64,000 nucleotides of DNA. Origin: Heloderma charlesbogerti (lineage: Eukaryota; Chordata; Lepidosauria; Squamata; Helodermatidae). Made by a program: the position numbers and the translations under genes. Below are positions 62,301 to 64,000 of the stretch, one piece after another; positions within the stretch are counted from its first letter, which is position 1, and every line of letters begins with the position of its first letter. Under the pieces are notes generated by a model that saw nothing but the letters and a program-made list of their open reading frames with translations, searched no databases and was not told the DNA's origin. Where the stretch lies: NCBI GenBank assembly GCA_026122225.1, contig JANEZZ010000520.1, positions 186,001 to 250,000 of the forward strand, given 5' to 3'.

Positions 62301-63884
62301 ATTATAAAAAAAAGAGAGATGGAATTATTATTATTTGCAAGCTTCAACATAGCAAGTACACTCCAAAGATTTTAATTAGTTAGAATTCCCACCATCACCA
62401 CATCTCAGTGACGCAGGGCATGTCGCAATTAATCCAAACCACCCAGTGTCTTAGCAACTCTGTAGCTACAATCCCAAACATTGGGACTGGGTTCTCTTGA
62501 CTTACATGTAAGTAAATGGGTTTAGGATCAGTATGTGAGAGAGACATTGGGCTGAGAGAGGGTGGCCAGCCCCACCATTCACTTTATTGCCAAGGTGGTA
62601 TTCGAACTTGTAGCACATTTGATGAGAAATTATGAGAGCTCGGAGCATTTATGGGCTAAGGCTGTTTTTACACACTCTTAGATCAATTCAAAATTGAACC
62701 ACTCTTTTACCTTGTCCTATTGAGTTTCATTTAAGCACTGACTGGGGCTAATTTGGCTATACTTCTATCACTGGATTTGGCCCAAAGCAAGTGTTTATAA
62801 ACACAATGCAACTGCATAATTGGTTTTGGGTGGCTATGGATTACTGGCCCAGAGACCCCCGGGAGGGAGATGATTTAGAACATGCCTGAGTTAGCTCCAT
62901 GACAAGTTACTGAGAGGGTGGTCCATAATCTCACAGCTCAGCATGATGGGTGGGCAGGATGTAGAGCGGTTGCTCACTGTCTATATCTTTTGTCTGACTT
63001 TTACTTTATTATTGTACATAACCTATTGCATTTAGGGCCTCTCCGATTATTTGTAGGATCAGGCTCTTCGCCTCTTACAGATGACTCCCTCTCTTTCTGG
63101 CACCTAGTTTCTGTATTTCCTTTTCGATGTATCACAGAGCTCACTAGTCTCTGTTCTGCAGAATTTCCACATGTCTTCCTTTTTGGCTCCTGGCCAAGCC
63201 TTATATAGGTTCCCAGTTTTCAGGTCAAAAGCTGCTACTGCAACAGCCATGCTTAGTAATATCGCATGATCATTCAAATTTGCCAGAATAGCCTATTCCG
63301 TTTAGCCTTCCCTCCCCAACCTGGTGCTCTCCAGATGTGTTGGGCTACACCTCCCACCATTCCCAGCTAGCATGGCCATGCTGTCTGGGGATGATGGGAG
63401 TTGCAGTCCAATGTATCTGGTGAGCTCCAGGTTGGGGAGGGCTAGTTTAGCCTATCCACATTTTAATAGCTTATATGGACACCTCAATTCGCATTTAGAG
63501 TCTAGGCATCTAAGTGGGCAATCCTATGCACATTTAGACAGCAAAATGTCCTACAACTCCCAGCATTCCTCAGCCAGCATAGTTATGCTGGCTGGGGAAT
63601 ATTGGGAGTTGTAGGATGCTTTGCTGTCTAAATGTGCATAGGATTGTACCCTAAATGTACAGTTTGAAAAGGAGGTCAGCTAGCATAAATGTAGTAAAGA
63701 GGCTTGAGCTGCTAAACATTAGCATTGCCTGCAGTCTTTGCTGTCTGGTGGCAAAGAAAATACAAGAAGAATGGGAAGACGTGATTACCTTGAGCACCTC
63801 AGTGGTGCCATTCAGTTTGATTATACAAGCCACCTGGACACATGTTCCACAACACTCTCCAGCCTTTACCTGGTACTCATAACC
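53144..63884 (-). CDS. MUC5B: Gel-forming secreted mucin, 3' part (MUC5B-like), five exons
   Basis: The five exons join in phase to 570 nt, the last 189 residues and a TAA stop of a mucin whose 5' part lies beyond the window. The product is a secreted gel-forming glycoprotein. Cysteine-rich von Willebrand C-type repeats (ECCGTC, GCCKVC) precede a C-terminal cystine knot with 11 cysteines, including the CXCC-type cluster MCACC and a final CQC. That knot drives dimerisation in the endoplasmic reticulum. The SYC/TYC...CPSSSV block and YSSEAKAMQH are typical of MUC5AC and MUC5B. Splice sites are GT-AG with good pyrimidine tracts. The mucin stop is about 8 kb from TOLLIP's likely 3' end, and the two genes converge as MUC5B and TOLLIP do in mammals. 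The family is certain; the paralogue is inferred from position. A full BovB with nested insertions sits in the last intron. Confidence 0.85.
54610..55591. mobile_element. 982-bp palindromic DNA transposon (hAT-like), nested in BovB
   Basis: The termini are TAGGGATG and CATCCCTA. The flanks CAAGGAGC (54602-54609) and CAAGGAGA (55592-55599) form an 8-bp target duplication with one changed base. The same site in BovB copy 1, CACGGAGC, confirms it. There is no transposase. The interior is built from hairpins: a perfect 18-bp stem at 54804-54841, a 19-bp stem at 54861-54900, and a 60-bp perfect inverted repeat (55072-55131 with 55145-55204) centred near 55138. The arms of the central palindrome extend, imperfectly, to about 170 bp each. 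Near the ends are GC-rich segments with GGCGGCGGC and CTCCGC. A truncated inverted copy lies at 60104-60580. Confidence 0.85.
55599..58742 (-). pseudogene. BovB endonuclease-reverse transcriptase, copy 2
   Basis: The endonuclease part shows TWNVRS, IRELKW, QVYAPT and IGDWNAKVG. A frameshift after NEAGQRLI diverts the end of that frame, which resumes as the 57823-57131 frame (GSDHELL to the linker). The LTR then interrupts the protein between the EHS and TVATRLE segments. The reverse transcriptase core is intact: FIDYAQAFDCVDH, RQGCILSPCLFNLYAEY and NLRYADDT, the catalytic aspartates included. Downstream, the DNA transposon cuts the frame. The C-terminal piece (54520-54140, GCESWT, WCWRRLLRVPW) lies on the far side. 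Confidence 0.88.
56437..56966 (-). mobile_element. Solo LTR of a retrotransposon, nested in BovB
   Basis: 530 bp bounded by TGTCA and TGACA, with perfect 5-bp direct repeats GAGTG (+ strand) at 56432-56436 and 56967-56971. BovB copy 1 has the uninterrupted site. The - orientation is set by AATAAA at 56523-56518, about 80 bases from the 3' end. The other half has an open frame with an acid-serine segment (SSDSEEEQSLLG) and an arginine-rich end, which could be the tail of an internal reading frame overlapping the LTR, or chance. No internal region remains, so it arose by LTR-LTR recombination. Whether it comes from a Gypsy-type element or an endogenous retrovirus was not determined. Confidence 0.85.
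59230..59341 (-). CDS. MUC5B: Mucin exon: cystine-knot first half
   Basis: 112 nt on the - strand between ATTTTTCAG and GTAAGTG. It encodes LENCKVHRNQT... to TYCEGACPSSS and ends two bases into a valine codon. The acceptor is a tandem CAGTAG, so a second choice three bases downstream is possible. Confidence 0.92.
59342..59812 (-). other. Mucin intron
   Basis: 471 bp with AAATAAATAAATAGATAGAC-like low-complexity sequence near 59362-59390. Nothing else was recognised. Confidence 0.6.
59813..59867 (-). CDS. MUC5B: Mucin micro-exon (end of a VWC repeat)
   Basis: 55 nt on the - strand, after a long T-rich tract ending CCAAAG and before GTAAGTG. It encodes DEIELTPDGCCKVCKSKQ plus one base. The CC.xC ending closes a von Willebrand C-type repeat immediately before the cystine knot. 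Confidence 0.88.
59997..60095. mobile_element. Decayed copy of the 63516-63652 MITE
   Basis: Shares GGGCACAATCCTATGCATGC, AGAATGCTGGGAGTTGTAGG and a final AATTGCACC with the palindromic element at 63516-63652. Confidence 0.6.
60104..60580. mobile_element. Truncated inverted copy of the palindromic hAT-like transposon
   Basis: Begins TAGGGATGAACGAAAGTCAC, the reverse complement of the right end of the 54610-55591 element. It runs through the same GC-rich segment (CCGGACATCCGGCCGCTGGC) and hairpin units (GCCGTGATAGGCTACGTAAA, CAAATGGCAGCGCCCATGGG). The other terminus is absent, so this copy is truncated near 60580. Confidence 0.8.
60690..61110 (+). mobile_element. L2-type LINE 3' end (diverged)
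   Basis: TTTTGGCACCCGCATTGTGG and AACTCCTTCCCC correspond to the VAPRLWNELP-coding region of the LINE at 22087-23230, followed by CAGTGCCAGGTCAAAACCTA and a T-rich tail. Confidence 0.65.
61220..61425 (+). mobile_element. LINE 3' tail with (AAAT)n microsatellite
   Basis: A T-rich 3' UTR, then GTGAGCCACCTTGGGAGGGC and AAAGGTGGTCAAG as the terminal hairpin, then an AAATAAATAAATAAATAAAC run. The layout is that of an L2-type 3' end. Confidence 0.65.
61578..61940. mobile_element. MITE, inverted relative of 45527-45831
   Basis: Starts GGATTGGATCCAGA. Its segment at about 61790-61850 (CTTCTGCTGGTAAGAACATT) is the diverged reverse complement of the 45560-45630 region. Confidence 0.55.
62035..62140 (-). 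mobile_element. L2-type LINE 3' tail, - strand
   Basis: On the - strand it reads GTGAACCACCCAGAGAGCTT, then TGGCTATTGGACAG, then an AAATAAATAAATAAATAA tail, a diverged match to the LINE end at 23165-23230. Confidence 0.8.
62170..62298 (-). CDS. MUC5B: Mucin exon: VWC repeat
   Basis: 129 nt on the - strand, phase 0 at both ends, between a TCTTTTTTTTATAATAG acceptor and a GTAAGA donor. It encodes PGDIWYPQANNCSQYTCEP... to ...CPKFIPEECDP. The spacing CxxYTC and the late C...EEC pattern are those of mucin VWC modules. NNCS and NNT are potential N-glycosylation sites. Confidence 0.9.
63309..63445. mobile_element. hAT MITE with perfect 8-bp target duplication
   Basis: Starts TCCCTCCCCAACCTGGTGC and ends with CCAGGTTGGGGAGGG plus CTAG. 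Flanked by TTTAGCCT at 63301-63308 and 63446-63453. The interior is palindromic around CATGGCCATG. Same family as 48578-48703. Confidence 0.85.
63516..63652. mobile_element. Near-perfect palindromic MITE
   Basis: The left arm from GGGCAATCCTATGCACATTT and the right arm ending AAATGTGCATAGGATTG are almost exact reverse complements for about 60 bp, meeting at GCCAGCATAGTTATGCTGGC. Confidence 0.85.
63789..63884 (-). CDS. MUC5B: Mucin exon: VWC repeat (most upstream in window)
   Basis: 96 nt on the - strand, phase 0 at both ends, between an ACCAAACAG acceptor and a GTAATC donor. It encodes GYEYQVKAGECCGTCVQVAC and a further 12 residues. ECCGTCVQ.AC is the classic end of one mucin VWC module running into the next. 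NGTT is a potential N-glycosylation site. Further upstream exons must lie past 64000. Confidence 0.9.
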
Positions 63885-64000
63885 CTGTTTGGTAGATAAT
63901 AAAGAGTTAATAATGAATGGGATCTGTGGGAGAGGCAGCCCTCCATAACAATTCAGGTTTTGTTTTGTTTTTTAAAGCAGTAACAGAGAAAGAAAGAATT
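63885..64000 (-). other. Start of the next upstream mucin intron
   Basis: 116 bases with a T-rich stretch and no exon visible. The mucin gene continues beyond the window. Confidence 0.5.

Larger units (their letters stand above)
62299..63788 (-). other. Mucin intron
   Basis: A MITE fragment (CAATCCCAAACATTGGGACTG) lies near 62470-62535, and two well-formed MITEs at 63309-63445 and 63516-63652. The remaining sequence is unremarkable. Confidence 0.6.

Noticed and set aside
63516..63652. Hairpin as a microRNA precursor
   Set aside because: The near-perfect stem with TIR-like ends and a sister copy at 59997-60095 fits a MITE better than a Drosha substrate, which normally has bulges and a shorter stem.

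Overview
The window looks like nuclear DNA from a squamate reptile, probably a lizard. The evidence is two near-complete BovB (RTE-clade) LINEs, L2-type LINE tails ending in AATAAATAAAT-like microsatellites, a tRNA-derived SINE, many palindromic hAT-type MITEs, AT-rich introns of 2-15 kb and one CpG-rich promoter. Nothing in it is bacterial. Most long open frames are transposon fragments or antisense shadows. The real genes are split into short exons.

Two protein genes can be read, and they converge tail to tail. TOLLIP is complete on the + strand. A CpG island with CCAAT and CRE elements lies at about 5.9-6.6 kb, followed by six coding exons (6581-6613, 21797-21946, 24462-24644, 28425-28577, 30550-30640, 43194-43408). 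They join to 274 codons, the same length as human TOLLIP, with the N-terminal TOM1-binding region, the C2 domain and the CUE domain intact. The 3' UTR probably ends near 44.96 kb. On the - strand, five exons (63789-63884, 62170-62298, 59813-59867, 59230-59341, 53144-53321) join in phase into the last 189 residues of a gel-forming mucin: von Willebrand C-type repeats and a C-terminal cystine knot. The rest of that gene lies beyond 64 kb. The tail-to-tail pair matches the mammalian order MUC5B-TOLLIP, so MUC5B is the likeliest orthologue.

Region by region: 1-5.4 kb is intergenic, with a foldback DNA transposon and BovB copy 1. 5.4-6.6 kb is the TOLLIP promoter. 6.6-43.4 kb is TOLLIP, whose introns hold MITEs, L2 and L1 fragments, SINEs and microsatellites. 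43.4-53 kb is the 3' UTR and intergenic space with MITEs. 53-64 kb is the mucin 3' end. The last mucin intron carries a full-length BovB (54078-58803) that was later invaded by a solo LTR (56437-56966, 5-bp target duplication) and by a 982-bp palindromic DNA transposon (54610-55591, 8-bp target duplication). BovB copy 1 supplies the uninterrupted version of both target sites, so this nesting is well supported.

Most notable: the unannotated mucin gene; glutamate at TOLLIP position 150, where human has a lysine that as I recall is needed for phosphoinositide binding; the hierarchical palindromic transposon with 60-bp perfect arms and repeated small hairpins; and a 45-bp BovB tail insertion flanked by an 11-bp target duplication. 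I found no new multi-gene system. The most novel structure is the modular hairpin transposon.
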